From contig VZRS01011915.1 in assembly GCA_013398055.1 (NCBI GenBank), positions 451,860 through 515,859 on the forward strand: a stretch of DNA of 64,000 nucleotides. Reading direction: 5' to 3'. Source of the stretch: Ifrita kowaldi (lineage: Eukaryota; Chordata; Aves; Passeriformes; Cinclosomatidae). A program made the position numbers and the translations under genes. Below the pieces are notes generated by a model, which was given only the letters and a program-made list of their open reading frames with translations, made no database searches and was not told where the DNA came from. Below are positions 27,301 through 42,300 of this stretch, piece by piece; position 1 is the stretch's first letter; each line of letters opens with the position of its first letter.

Positions 27301-30300
27301 TTGCTCTTATCTAAGGGAAGCTGGATTCCCTACTGTGTGAAGGCGTGATGCTCATTATAGGCAAAAAGGGAAAACAGTTCTACTATCTAACCAAGAAAGA
27401 GATTGGGTATAATACAGTTTCTTCCCACCAGTTGTGATTCATAAAATTTATTTTCTTCCAAGGGCAAAGTTTTGCAAATTACCTTATGACAGCAAAGGAG
27501 ATCCAAGAGAAAAAACTGATGCCTTTTGCTTTGCAGAAGGAACAGAATATTGTCTATAATAAAAGTTAAATTGATGCCATTTAAATACCTATGCTTCACT
27601 CTCATAATTCTAACTTTCTCTTTGTTTTCTTTTCTTTTGGGTTCATGAAAATGCTTTCTTCAGGCACAGGTAAGGGTTTCTAAAATGGAGATATAAACTC
27701 GACATGTTCTTCCTGATTGTGTCTATGTTGTCTGTCCCTTTTTTTTGTAATGTGTGTTTGAGTCAGTACGTGGAACACTGTAGAAATTGCTATATGAGAT
27801 GCCATTTAAAAATTTGTATTCAAATCTAAACATAATACTAATGCTGGTACACAAATTTATTAGAAAGATTTTAAGCATACACAATGAATAAATAAAGTGA
27901 ATCAATATATATTAGTATAATTTCTCTTGAGGTCACCTCTCCTTAGAAATACAAAAACCCCACAGCTAATAACTGGAATAATAATATAATAATAGTGGGA
28001 TGGAATCATGGAGAAGAGATGTGAAGCATAGAGGTAAAGTGCTAGCAGAGTTTTAACAACATTTTTTTAAAAGTTATACTCATGAGCTAGCCTAGTTACA
28101 GGTTTTATGTTAGTTGTGTTGATGTTTTTAGTGGAAATGGCACAGCATGGGCTTAGTGGCAGAGAAAACCAGAGAATCCATCATTCGATAGCTTCTGTCT
28201 TTTTGCTATTTCGATAGTTTTCTATCAAGTATTTAATCTGTATTATTACTATGTTGTCTAAATCAGCAAGTTCTTATTTGTTATTCTTACCAAAAAGAGC
28301 GTTAACTCTTTTTTTGTATGACCACTTTTGCATGTTTATCTTACTTTGTGTGCACCAAAACTGACACTAAATGTGGATTCCAGGTGTATGAGGTAGTTCC
28401 CTGCCACAGTGACTGCAGCCAGTACATATGGGTTACTGAGCCCTGGAGTGTCTGCAAGGTGACCAACGTGGACTTAAAAGAGAATTGTGGTGAAGGTGTT
28501 CAAACAAGGAAAGTCAGGTAAAACAATATTGCTCCTCCTTCACTTTAAAGAACCTTCACTTTCAGTTTTGGCTGTACTTAATTTGATGTAATTCTATGTA
28601 ATGCCAACTGCTGAGTCCAGACCTGGACCCTGGCTGATAGAATAGATTCAGAGAGGGCAATACAACTCTGTCTACTGGTTATGGATATAGACCTTGATTC
28701 CTGATTTAATCTATTGTTAATTAAAAGGCATCTGTTTAAATTAATGATTAATACTAAGAATATAAAATTTTTGAAATTTCAGTGGTTCTGGATTTAAAGA
28801 TATCAGCTGAAATATGCACAAAATATATCTAAACTATAGATAATTTTCTTTATTCTGGCTTAGAGGTAAACTAATGTCAAGCAAATCGCCTGCCCAGGGG
28901 CTCTCAGCAAATCACTGATAGGGGCTGTCTAAATTACGTGCATGCCTTTATGTGGCTGTCATCTGTAAAAACAAGGATTATTTTTAGCTCTTCAGCTTTT
29001 CTTGGATATTCATAGATCAGTATTTATTTCATTTATGTGCTGACAAAATGTTAAAATGCCTCCGATTACTGTAGACCACATACCATACAAAATCCAAGGC
29101 AAATGCAGTTTATGTGCAGTTCTTTTTTCCAGGTGCATGCTAAACACTGTGGATGGTCCTTCTGACACAGTAGAAGACTATCTGTGTGATCCTGAAGAGA
29201 TGCCACTTGGTGCTAGAAAATGCACGTTGCCATGTCCGGAGGACTGTGTTATGTCTGAATGGGGATCATGGTCTCAGTGTTCCTTGGTAAGAAGTATACT
29301 GAAGTGTCACATTTACAGTTTTGGGAGGATACTTTAAAAGTGTATGTATAATGTGTTTTGCAAAGATGTTGAACTGATTACACCTGTAAATATCTATATA
29401 TAGCGTCATCTTTAGGGCTGTTTTCTGTTGGCTGAAAATAAAGTGTGACAGTATCTTCCATTAAGCTAAATTGCTCCAGAACACAGACTAAAAGGTCCCC
29501 AGTGGTCACTCTTCCAGTGTGGTGGAATAGCTTTGGCAGTGGCTTGTGAATCTGTCTTTGAGCCTAGCTCTGAGCCTCTCCTTAGTGACGCAGTCACTGA
29601 ACTAAAAATGTCACTGTCCTGGTACAAGTGAATTTTGTAGATCAAGACTGAGCATAAAAAGGTAATTTTGGGTCTCCTCTTCCCTTCCTTCCTGACAGCA
29701 ATTTTTAAAAGAAATGTCAAAAAAACTTGAAACAAAAAGTAAAATTGTCTCAGGACCTCTGAGTATTGAGGCTTTGGTGCACTACATTATAGCGTTTGGA
29801 AAGTGAGCATCCTCTTTATGAGTGAAACAGTTCCAAAGCACTAGTACTGAAATATGTACTAGTTGGGAAAATAGAGAGGTGTTACCAGGTTAAAGATATT
29901 TCTCTTTGGGTGGTACCAAGGTGAAAGAGCAGACTAAATTGTCTCTGAGATAGCAAGGAAAGGGTTTCTCTTATACAGTAGCATGAAGCTGTTATTTTAA
30001 ACTTGTGTTTTGTGAAGGGTTTACTTGAAAGGTTGTTGTAATGCTGCATAAAAAGGTATCAAGTTGCCAAAATATCTAAGCTTTTTCCAATCTTACTTTC
30101 AAGCCATGCAATGGAAGTAGTGTCCGTGAAAGGTCAGCTGAATCCCTAAGACAACCAGATGATGGAAAGCCTTGTCCTGCTGCCACCGAGACAGAAGCCT
30201 GCACTTTGAACAAGAACTGCTACCACTATGACTACAACGTGACAGGTATTTGTGTTATTATGCTCTAGTGACAGCCTGGGATTACATCTTACAGCTCACT

Positions 30301-33300
30301 TCCATTGACCTTACGGTATGGATTTTTCTGCTTTCAGTTCTTACCCAGAGGCAGCTGTGGAACTTGTACTGAAAACTGACTCAGGCCATTTGGTCCAGAT
30401 AATATATTACATAGAGAATTAGCAGGTGAAATGGGCGTGCTGTCACTCCAGGAAAAGTACTTCTTGTATCATTTTGTGATTTACTCAAAATCCATACAGA
30501 CAAAACCAAATAGGAACTTTTCAGGAAGGTACCGTGGCATTGACTATTTGCAGTAAAAGTCACTGTTTCACAAAAACATCTAGCAGCTGGGCTCCGTGAA
30601 CCTTTGCACGTGTAAAAGTTGTTTGTGAGGGTTATTTTAGGCTATCAGAATTAGGTGGGAGACTGGATCATTATGAATTTTATGTGCAAGTCTGCAATGC
30701 TAATGAATTCCTCCTTTGCAGACTGGAGCACATGTCAGCTCAGCGAGAAGGCTGTGTGTGGCAGCGGTATCAAAACGCGGATGCTCGACTGTGTTCGCAG
30801 TGATGGCAAATCGGTTGACCTGAAATACTGTGAAGAGGTGAGTGGGTACCTGTGAGTAAGCTCCCCTCTAATGGTGCTAATTAATACTGAGGCAACTGAG
30901 TTGTATGGCATCTTCACCAGATGTTTTGCAACACTATTCATGGATTGTTAAGTACCTCTGAGCTATCAACTGATTTTTATACTATTTCCTTTGGTTACCT
31001 TTAAGTGCCTCTGTGAACATATGCTAATTTTTATGTCCGGAAGGAGATTACTTAGAAACAATAATTAATAAAGTAGAATAAAGGTAATAAATCTCAATCA
31101 GAATACTAATCATAATTCTAATTTGATGCAACTTCTGCATGGAGTCTTGGACACCTGCCAGTATCAATCATTTACTCAATGTGTTGGAAAATATTTCTCA
31201 AGTGTCGTTCTGCAGCTGGGCTGAATGTTAACTTCTTGTATCCAGCTGTGTGGTGCAAAAGATACACAAGCTAGTGTGAAAAAAATGTGCTACATGAATG
31301 TAATATTAAGTAGGAACATATATGGAGAACTAGCTAGCAGACAGGAGCCCTTAAGTTTTGAAAGAGCCATTTTGCAAATATTCAAACTAACCTCCAATGT
31401 GACAGCACTGGTTTCATGACATTTGGTGTGTCGGTCTTAAAGCTTTCAATTGCTTGGACATTGTAGCATGAAAAAAAACATGAAGGCAACACCAGTAGTA
31501 CATTAAGGGCAATCCTACATGCATTTCTGATGGAAAGTAACTGCACTTGTTTCGGCTGCCATTCCCCCACCACCATGACATCAGAAATAAAATTACTTGC
31601 AGGGGGGGACAAAGGTGGAAAGGCCTCCACAGCAGTTTTGGCACCAACAGCTTTTCTGTGGGACCCTTCTGGCTACTAGCTGCTCTTCAGGATGTGCCCA
31701 TAGAAAAGAGCCTCATCAGGAGTGGAGGGAGTAGGGAAACTCATCCTTTACTTTGGACTATAGTTTTGTAATGGTGTATCTGACCTACTTAAACTTCTCC
31801 AGTCTCCTCCGACATCCTGGATTCCTGTATCAATAAGTTCTTATCAAAGGCAGAGAATTTCAGATGAGACTTACTTCTGTGCCGTGTTCCTCCTTCCCAC
31901 ATAGTTCTTGGGTTTATAATCAAATCTAATAATTTCACAGAATCATGAAATGGCTTAGGTTGGAAGGGATCTTAAAGATCATCACCTTAAAGATCAAACC
32001 CCCTTCTGTGGGCAGGGTCACCCTTCAGAACAGCAGGTTGCTGAAAGCCCCCTCCAACCTTACTATGAACACTTCCAGGGATGGGACACCCAGAAAAATT
32101 ATGTCTCAAGAAAAAACTCAGGATATGACTACCTACCAGCAAGTTGCTGTGAAGTTAATAAAGCCATGCTTTAATGCACTTTGTTAACGTTTTGATGTGT
32201 TAAAAAAAAGAAAAAAAGGCCAGTCATTTCTGTCATTTCTAAGGGGCTGCAATATTGATTAATTAATACCAAGACACGATGTAAAATATCAATCCATATA
32301 AATATTTCAACAGAAAAAAACATTATTTATTTGATTTTACAGGAAAATATATTTCTTCTACTATAAACCCAAGAAATCATTCCTGTTAAGCAAAGATTTA
32401 AAACAACATTTAGAACTGATTACATTTTACACTGAAATCTCATTTCAGAAAACCTCTGGAGTTTTCCTGCGTTTAAGAAATGAAAGTTTATTACTCAGAG
32501 AAATAATTAGGGCAAGAATATAACATCTCAAAAGCTACTTGCTGTAAATGACTGGCCAACAGATGTCACTGCAGTGGGGTCCTGGACTTATCAACAGCCA
32601 CTGTGCTACATTCTTATTTGCCCTTTTTATTTGCTAGACTATATAGAGATACATCTTCTTGTAGAAAGCTCTGATCTACTCCCTAGTCACACTGTTAAGA
32701 CTATTTGTTGAATTATGGATGTGTGAGCAGAAGTCCAATGAGGTCAAAGGCTGATCCAATAACTGAGGAGTAAAACCTGTTAACCTGATTAACAGGAAAG
32801 CCAAGCTGCTCAGATCTTAACAGACCCTTCTGTTAAGACTCTAAAGATGTGAAAGCCAGCTCTGTGACCTTCCAGGTCATGAGAGAGTATTCAAGAAATT
32901 ATCAAAATATTAATACATACTAAACACTTCTTGCTAATGATCCTTCAGGGTGGGGGTTTCTGCTGTGTTTTTGCATTATAATGGCAGTGCAGAAAGATTA
33001 AGTGAAATTCAAAATAAGGTACATGTGGTTGGAAAAGTTAATGAATAGGAGAAATATGAAATAATTTTGTAATAACCGAGCTAATGAATTTTCTCTAGGC
33101 TATCATAAAACTTTGTACTAGATGTATGAATAAAGATTTGCTTAATTTATGTGTAGGTACATTTACCTGATTGTGTTTCTTATTATTATATGCAAAGAAG
33201 AGTGATCATAATAGATAAACCTGCACTGATCTCTATGAAAATTAAGACACTTTATTGCAAAGTCTATATAATATATGGTTCAAGAAAATAATAAAGCCAT

Positions 33301-36300
33301 ATATAAAAAAACCCCTTTGTGCTGGATTTTGTCTATCACCATCTCCAGGTATGAGCATCAGCATAGTTAAATACTAACATTCCGTCTGAGCACCTGTCTT
33401 CTGATTTCCTTATGCATCCATATGATTTTGTGTTCATTTGAGTCAATCAGCTAAAGAAGGTAGCCAGTCATCCTGATTACTGCCAAGATAAATCAATTTA
33501 TAGAGCTTATTTCCAAGTCCTGGTTATGTTAATATAGTTCTCTTCAAACTCTCAAGGCACAGTAATGCTGGATTTCTTGTTTTCTACTTATCACAAGAAC
33601 TTGACTTCTCTTTCTTTCTTTGAATATTTGGAAATCAAATTGCCTAAAGCAAGCTGATCCTGGTCATATTCCTATTTATAGACTTATTTTCATTAATTTA
33701 CCGTTAATTAAAGATGAGAAAAGCCTAGAAACCAGCAGTCATGTCTGCAATAAAAAGTGGACTTTGCTGATTTATTGGTGAATAGTCTGCTTGTCAGATT
33801 ACATGATTAACCTCCAGCAGCAGGGTTTAATCTTTGGTGCCAAACATTCCTATAAACAAATACAGACACTTCTTGTGGATCACAGGATTTAAAGAGCATG
33901 CTGGTCTGGCAGCCTGCTGCCCCTGGCATGTGTGCCCAGGAACACAGAGTGCACAGGGGTAGCTTTCAGTGCTTGCCATTGTTGAGTCAGAAACCGCAGC
34001 TCATCCAGAACAAAGGCTTTAGGGTAAGGGAGCTACTGAACACTTTTTCAAATGTTTTCTGAGCTCTTCAAGTTGAATTGTGGTTCATCAGTTCAAGGAA
34101 GGAGAAGGATGAGAAAGGAATACATGAATACTATCAAATTGCAGCCTGTCAATTGCATCTGCTCCCCAGATCTATTTAAGCAGCACTTCAGTATCTAAGA
34201 TATGTAAATAGGAGGTCACTGTGGGTAATCTGGCCTTCAGCTTTCTCCTCTTCACTGTTAATGTCTTTTATGGGCTTTTCCCTCTTGAGCTGCTGAAGTC
34301 CAGCTGAAAAGACCAGTCTTGAAAGAGGGAGGTCATGTTTCTGTAACTGGCAGGAATCAATTCAGCAGGCTTTAAAGCCTTTGCTCAGAAGGTTTGACCC
34401 AAATATGGACTTCAAAGAGGGTTCTCTATCTTCCTAATCATCCAAATTCCAGATTATCCAAAGGTTTCAGGTGTTGTCTGTGTGTGATAGCTATATAATC
34501 AAGGCTATGCTGAACCACTGAGAAAAGCCAAGAACTCACTCTTTGATGTATAAAAGAGAACAGAGGTCTAAGCCCTCATTTGTCTCAATAAATGGTACTG
34601 CAAATGCAAATTTAAAACTTGGTGAGTCTATCAGAAGGAGACATTTTCAGTACTTATGGTAGTTTATGGAGGACGTGTTAATGTTGCGCCTAATTATTGC
34701 TTTATGCTTGTGTTTAGTAGGAAATAGTGGGTTTATCTCCTTTTAAAAGACTTAACTGCTGGTTTTATATCATTACCCTTTCTAGTCATTAAAATTAATA
34801 GGTTTTGAAATGTCTAGTTTGCTTTTTGAAAAAAAATAAAAACCAACAAAAAAACTATGTGGGGACTTTTTCTAGTTAAAGATATTCGCAACTGCCTAGG
34901 ATTCTGAAAGGCCTCAATGATGCTGGTGAGGTCCAGTGCGGAGGACAGTCCTTTGTGCTGGAAAGCTGTAGATCTGTTCATATTGGCAGGACAGGTTTTC
35001 TGTCACATTTTATATCATACACCCTGTAACTGACCTACCCTTTTAACTCAGCTGTGCAGGATGCAAGTGTTATTATTGTTATGCTAATACTTTTTCCATC
35101 AGTTGTATTTCATCTTGCATCATATATTCTCATGTGTTTTTGTGAGAGTATCTCTCTCCTCCCATGGATGGGGAAAATCTGGAGCATGGTAGTTTATAAG
35201 AACATAGAAATGGCTGTCCAGGATCAGATCAAAGGACCATGTAGTCATTGTGCTGTGTCCCGAGCATGATTATAAAACTCCTGCTTCCCTGGGGCATGGC
35301 ATTAGGCTGAATCATACCTGGGGAAGAACTGAGTACAGAATGTATCTTGGGGAAAACTTGAGTCTGATTATTTTCTCTGTCCCTTTCTCTCATACTCCTC
35401 CAGCAACTGGAGCTTTTACTTTATGGATGTTAGACGATTCTGGTTTTTGCAAAGTTTTTCAGAAAAAAATCCAAAGTTATCTTCTTTTTTTTTTGGACAA
35501 ATCATAGTCAATGTCACGTCAATATCTTTGCATGGAGCTGAATGAATAGAATAGAATAGAATAGAATAGAATAGAATAGAATAGAATAGAATAGAATAAT
35601 CATGCACTTATACAGCACATTAGGAAGAAAGCAAGAGAGGCATAAGCAGATGCCTAAGGAACAGTAAGAGGCACATACATACAAGAGTTTCCATCTACTC
35701 CTTTCACAGCCTCCACCTGTTCTCAGCTCTTGGACTGCATTTGCCTGGTGGGTTTCTGTGTGTTTAAACCTTCAGACTTCCATTAACTTGTTCAGCCTCT
35801 CTCGAGCTCTTGTAAACTTTTAGCATCTGCTACATCTTCTGACTATCCAATACATGTTCATCCTTCTCCTTTTGCTAGTTTTGAACTTGGCTTCTAGTGC
35901 CACTTAAATTCACTGATTAACATCCGTTCAGTATTTTTGCATTCCTCTTTCAAAATACTTAAATTGTTTTGGCCTTCACCAGTTGTAAAAAGTAATCCTG
36001 TAGAGCTGAAGCCCTCCATTTATAGGTTCTAGTTTAGAAAATGGTTGATGCAAATAGGATTTTTGCATGTATATAAAGATCACTATATGCATTAGAACTG
36101 TCTTGAAGTGAGAATTTTAAATGTCCTAATTACTTTACTTTTTTACCTTGCACTGATAGTACGGGCCTGGAGTTGTGTGCCGACCATTTAACATTTTCTT
36201 TCAGCTTGGTTTGGAAAAGACATGGCAAATGAATATGTCCTGTGTGGTGGAATGTCCTGTGAACTGTCAGCTCTCTGACTGGTCCACGTGGTCTGAGTGC

Positions 36301-39300
36301 TCTCAAACATGTGGCCTTACAGGTCAGTGCATACCTTTGGCATATTTTAAAGACTGAGTTCTCTTTTTTTTTTTCTTTAATAAAAGTGATGATCCCTCTC
36401 TTTGCAGAACTAAAAGATGTAGCTAGATAGGGAGAGTTACAGATATGTAAATCAGCTTTATTTCTGGAAATAATATGCTTGAGTGAGACTGTGCTCACTG
36501 AAAATAATGGGAATTTGGTCCAAATATTTTCTGATTCCAGGAAAAAAGTGAAATATGATGAAGGATATATTGAGACAAAAGTAAACATGGATTTGAATGT
36601 TTATTTTTCATCTGGTGGGGAGAGGAAGAGTAGGGAGGGATTTTCTCATAGGTTTCATTATTAGTGGTGAGTTTAGAAAATTAAAATTATTCCAAAAACA
36701 AGTTGGAACTGACTGGTCTTTTTCAACAAGTTATAGCCATATAATAAATCCAACGACCACAAACCTTAACTGGTTTTGTGCACCCATGCAAATAGCCATC
36801 TAGCTGAGGAAGAATTTTGTGTGTAAGTGTGCTCTTTGCTGTTGTTTGGAGTTTTTCCTCCAGTACTTTCAAGAAAATATTTTTTTCTCCGGTAACATCT
36901 CAGTTGGAGCAGCTGTGAATTCAAGAATGATGAGGCTCCATTTGAACATCTTTCTAGCTGTCTGCAGTGAGCACAGCTGTCTGGGAGATTGATATTGTTC
37001 TGCTTATGCATGGTGGCTTGTGTAGCTTGCTCTCAGCAGATCTGTGTCATTATCATTAGAGTACTCAGTTGCAAATGCATAGGATTGAAATGTGGAATTA
37101 AAGATTAATTCTTTTGGCCGGCTAACATCAGGTGTTATGTAGGGAAATCTGTGTAATGCCTTAGTTTATTATAAGCTTCACAATACAAGTTTAAATAAAT
37201 ACATCTTTTTTCAGACCTGGCTCTTATATTTATCTATAAATATGTGAAAATACCACGGCTGTGTTGATTTTGTGGAAACCTTTGTGAAGTGACAACCCTA
37301 GAGCAGCCATTTGACCATTCTTTCTGACACAGAGGGAAATTTTCAGTTATATCACACGAACTCTCTGTAATGAAGCACAATGGTATAATGTCCACTGCAA
37401 GATGAAAGGAGAAAGAATTGCTAAAGGGATAAAAATGTCTTCCTCATCCAGGTTATATAAGTATTTGAAATAGAACCTGTATCTCAGTGAAGCTGGTAGC
37501 ATATCACTCATTTTTGAGGAGGAGATAATTGTTAGATAAGCCTATTATATTTTAATTTTCTTTGGGCCTGAGTGAAGAATCCTCCACCTCCTGCAAAATC
37601 TGCATGTAAAGTTTTCCAACAGACAGTGACAGAATGTGTAAGTCCTTGTTTGCTGGAATCAGACAATTATGTGACACATGTTTCTGTGTTAACTTAGGGA
37701 AGAACAGAACATGTTGGCCTCTTCTACTGGCAAACTCCAGATGAAGAGCAGGAATCTCCACTGAAATGCCACAAACATGTTGTCACATTAATAAAGAATA
37801 TTTTTCTTCAGACTTCTGAACTAGGAAATTATTGCTTTTGTTTGCTGTTACAGGAGCAATCCTAATCAGACATCCTCCTGCACTTCTTACACTACAAATG
37901 ACAGAATGTAAAGTGTCTGACTTGGAAAATATGAATTCACAGATTTATAACAGACAAGAGCCAATGGATCTACTTTACAGTCTAGTTTAACAAATCTGGA
38001 AAAAATTGCTTTATTCAAATACAACACTTTTCAGCAAAACAGAACCATCTTGAGGAATAAATCAGTCTAACTACTTTGCTGCTAGTTATATTGCTGATTT
38101 TTGTTACAGGAAAAATGATCAGAAGAAGGACCATAAATCAGCCATTTCAGGGTGATGGGAGGCCTTGTCCTTCTCAGATGGAGCAATTCAAACCCTGTCC
38201 AGTAAAACCTTGTTATCGATGGCAATACGGTCAATGGTCTGCATGCAAAGTAGAGGTAAAAGCCATATAGGACTTTTGAAGATATGGGACATGTGGATCC
38301 GAGCATATTTGTGATATGCCCGGATACCTCCTTCACAACACTGTAAATGATTTGCTTCCACCTCTCTTATACAAAAACTTAAGTGTGGGTTTTTTTCTTA
38401 GCTTTCATATTTGTCAATGGATCCAACAGTGTCCTACAGATATTCAAAATATAAATGTAAACTTTGGTACCTGAGCAGCACCTTTGCTAATAATTTAAAT
38501 CCTTCTATTGTAAAAGAATATCAGCAGAAATATATTCACATTATTAGAAGATATCTTCACTTGACATACTGCTGTGTTTTCAATTCAAAGGTATAATTAG
38601 CTCCATAATTTAAGAAACAAGTAACAGTGACCAGAAATCTTGGGTTGGGGTTTCTTTGTTGGTTTCAGAAGAAATGAACCATGTCTTCTCTTTTTTGTCT
38701 TCTTTTTCTCCTTATTTGAATGAATAAGTAGTTAAGCAAAAATAATAGGAGATAGAGTGACGTGTAACTCAGATCTGGTCTTTTGGCACTTTTTTCTGTC
38801 CAGTATCAATCAATATATATTCTCCTTCTGTAGGATGCTCAGTGTGGAGAGGGAACACGAGTGAGGAACATTTCCTGTGTGGTTTATGATGGATCCATTG
38901 AAGATGTTGGCAAAGTAGTAGATGAGGAATTCTGCGGAGAAATAGAGCCTATTATAGACGGTGATAAGAAGATAATTCTTGAGGAAACCTGTACTTTCCC
39001 TTGCCCAGGTAACAAAGCTGTTCAAATAAATGTTGCGTTTCAAGATCAGTTGGGTGTCATTACAGCTATTAGTGCCTAGCATTAGCCACAGGCAATTAAA
39101 TCTTTTTCATCTGCTTACTGATTGGATTCATCCATCAAATGACCAACAGAGTTACTTTCTAGGAGTGGCTTCATGACAATAAATCTATTAGAAAAAATAC
39201 TAGATTTTAAATTTATAAAAGACATGATCTCTGTCACAGATTGTATCTAAGATGTATACATTTTTTTACAAAATCTATTGAAATAAAACCTGTGTTTAAC

Positions 39301-42300
39301 TCTATGAGAAGAGGTATTGGTTTACGGCTAAATATTAGTGTTAAGTGCATAGATTACCTAATAACTTCATCAATACTTTTGCCAGTGGCTAAAAACTTGA
39401 TGCCTTTTTTGGGTGTCTAAGATGGATAATGTAAGGCATCTTATTTTTTCCTTTAAAGGTTCTATTCCAAATGAAACTGAAGTTTTGATCTCTGAGAAAA
39501 CATAAGTGCCTCTAGCTGTTTGACTCTCTGGATGTGACATACAATCATTGCTTTTGTGAACTGAATCTAAAGGAGCTGTTATGAATTATCAGGTCCATGA
39601 TGCTCATACAGAGAAGGATTAAGAGCATATAAGAGCTGTTTAATTTCCAGTAAAACCCCTCCAGTTCATTCCGAACACTTACTTGTAGAATTTGAAGTAT
39701 ATTGCTGTTGTTCAGTAGTCATTAATGATGTATCTTCAAAAGAAGTGATAAACCCCTTCAGTTCTAATGCAGCTATCATTTCACACTGGTACTCTATTTT
39801 CGTTCTCTTTAAATGCTCCTCTTTCCCAGATTTTTTTTCTCAGTTAATTTCAGATTGGACTGAAGGTAAAGTTGTCTCAATAAATAACAATTAATAAAAA
39901 ATAGAGAGATTTCCATCACTGCGTCATACTTAGCCTTCCAATTGCATGATTTTCGCAAACTTTTATTTCTTAAATAGAAATTGGAAGAATGCAAAGACTG
40001 TAGTTATGTTTTCATATAAGTGAATTTTATTTAAAATATTATAACTGCTTACTGATTGCTTTAAAAATTTTGCTGAGCAGGGACCTGTTCTTCAACAATC
40101 TCACATTTAACCAGCAAGAATAACTGCCCTGTGGGGATGTGCTAATGATACACTCCAACTAATGTTTCCAAAAATCACTACTTGTTTTCCTATTATGTAT
40201 ACATCAGTTCGTCAATTATTCATTTCTCTGCATGCTTTCCTAAGGTTGGCAAATAAAATTCCTTCATTAATCAGGCATCCGGTCAACACAGTACTGATTA
40301 TATCTGTCATCAGTATAATGTAAGGTAGCATGAATTTTTAATGGCTTTCTCACTGAAATAATGAGAACTAAGAGGTTTATTTATGAGTCTGTGCACAGTC
40401 TAGTCCCATTTTCAACTGCAGTTTTAACAAAATTATTTCTTTGTGTTGTGCCTCTGATCCTCCTTAAATGTTCTTTAGCTGATCGTGCTAATTAGTGTCA
40501 TTAGTATAATTTTGTTTTTTGGTTTTACACTATAGAATTCTACAGATCTGTTATCCTAACATGAAATAGTGAGAGCAGACATTTTAATCACGTTTCCATT
40601 TCCCTTTCTTGCAAAGCATGTTCCATCAGTTGCTTCTACGTCTGTTTAGAGAAAATCTGCATGGGGATAAGCAATAATTAATCTTTTTAATAGTAGACAA
40701 TGTTTTCTAAGATCAAAGATGAATTGAAAAAAAGATATGTAAATTTAGCATAAGGCATACAGTGCACAATATCTTAAAATGTGCAAAAATCCAGACATTG
40801 GGTGGAACATTGCAAAGAGATTCATAATGAGAGTGATCTTATGGGAATGCTACAAGAAGCTACGCTTCTTTAGAACTAATAGGTGCTTGTATAATCTTTT
40901 TTAATATTTTCTATGACACAGACATTCAGAGAGTATCAAAATGTTATCTTCTCTTAACTATGAGTCAAGTTTAAAAGAGGAATGAAAGGAACTAAAAAGA
41001 AGGAAAATAAGGAAACTGTATTTGGACGTTTTTTAAAACATGTTCAGTGCAAAAAACTTCACATACAATGACAATTCATCTTACAAAATTGTTCTTCGAC
41101 AGGGGACTGTTACTTGAGAGAGTGGTCAGAATGGAGCCTTTGCCAGCTAACCTGTGTTAATGGTGAGGATCTTGGTTTTGGAGGAATACAAGTCCGATCT
41201 CGAGCAGTGATCATTCAGGACTTAGAGAATCAACATCTCTGTCCAGAACAGGCTTTGGAAACAAGACCATGCAATGGTAAGCACCAAAATATATGCAAGG
41301 CTGGTTCCAATAAGAAAAAATACAGAACCATAATTTTGTTTTCTTTCTGTTTATGGTATCAATTTTAGGCAAATGCAAAGTTAATAGACAGAAATGCACT
41401 TAAATTGTTGTTTTCCATACATCAGCTGTAAACAGAAAAACTTTGAAGTGGTAACTATAATATGTTGCCCTCTTAGAATTATCCTTTTTTAATAATGACA
41501 TTTCCTTTTCAATGGGGCAGTTTCCTTATCTGCTTAGTAACATTAATAAAAAGAAATCTGTGAGTTTTGATTCATAACCAGATTTAGATTTCTCTTTACC
41601 CTTTGAATTGTTAATTGCATGACAATGTCATTAAAATGTTTCCACCATGCTTACCACTGGCAGTAGACAAAGAATCTAAGAAAAGTAGTTTCCTGTACAG
41701 ACATTTCTAGTCCATTCACAGGCCGGATCAGACAAAAAGGAATTTTATATTTATAATAGAGAGCTAAGGTGCAGAAGGACTTCATGCTTCATCCCAGACC
41801 ATATGAAATGTGCACAGAAGAGCTGAGGTGTAAAGCCAGATGCAGCCCTGGCCACTTCACCCAGCACTGGAGCACTGGCTGAATCTCAGTGTCACCAGGA
41901 AAGGAACCTGACTCCTAAATGAGTTTTTCACAACAGATGGGCCACAACCATTATGAGGTTATTGGAAACATTTCTTTTGCCCATCAAGTACATTGGGCTT
42001 GCTCATAAGCCTAGTTAGTGTCTAGGACACATCTAGTCTACTCTCTATGTGTCCAGTAAGTGCAGGAGACCCTGGGGTCTCCACAAGTGCAGTGCACCCT
42101 TCTAGGTTGCTGGATGAAGGAGAAGGGGGCTTACGTAACTGTACAAACCACTAATCATAATGAGTATGGTCTGCTGAGGAGCATGGCTGCTGCCTGTGGT
42201 AGTCTAAAACCTTGCCATCAAATTCCTTGAAATGCAAATGTTCTCTGTGCAGATGGCCAGTGCTATGAGTACAAGTGGATGGCTAGCCCATGGAAGGGAT

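Larger units (their letters stand above)
23837..27663 (+). other. THSD7A intron (3.8 kb)
   Basis: Runs from gtaatt to the tttcttcag acceptor of the 6-nt exon. It holds one younger CR1 3' end (about 24122-24418) and one much older CR1 remnant (about 25875-26105). The rest is unremarkable AT-rich DNA. Confidence 0.85.
30838..36204 (+). other. THSD7A intron (5.4 kb)
   Basis: Contains an antisense CR1 3' fragment (about 31936-32085), an old CR1 remnant (about 35197-35262) and an (ATAGA)n microsatellite (about 35544-35599). The remainder is AT-rich with no recognised gene. Confidence 0.9.

Noticed and set aside
35416..35607. Minus-strand ORF with repeated SILFY
   Set aside because: Translation of the (ATAGA)n microsatellite.
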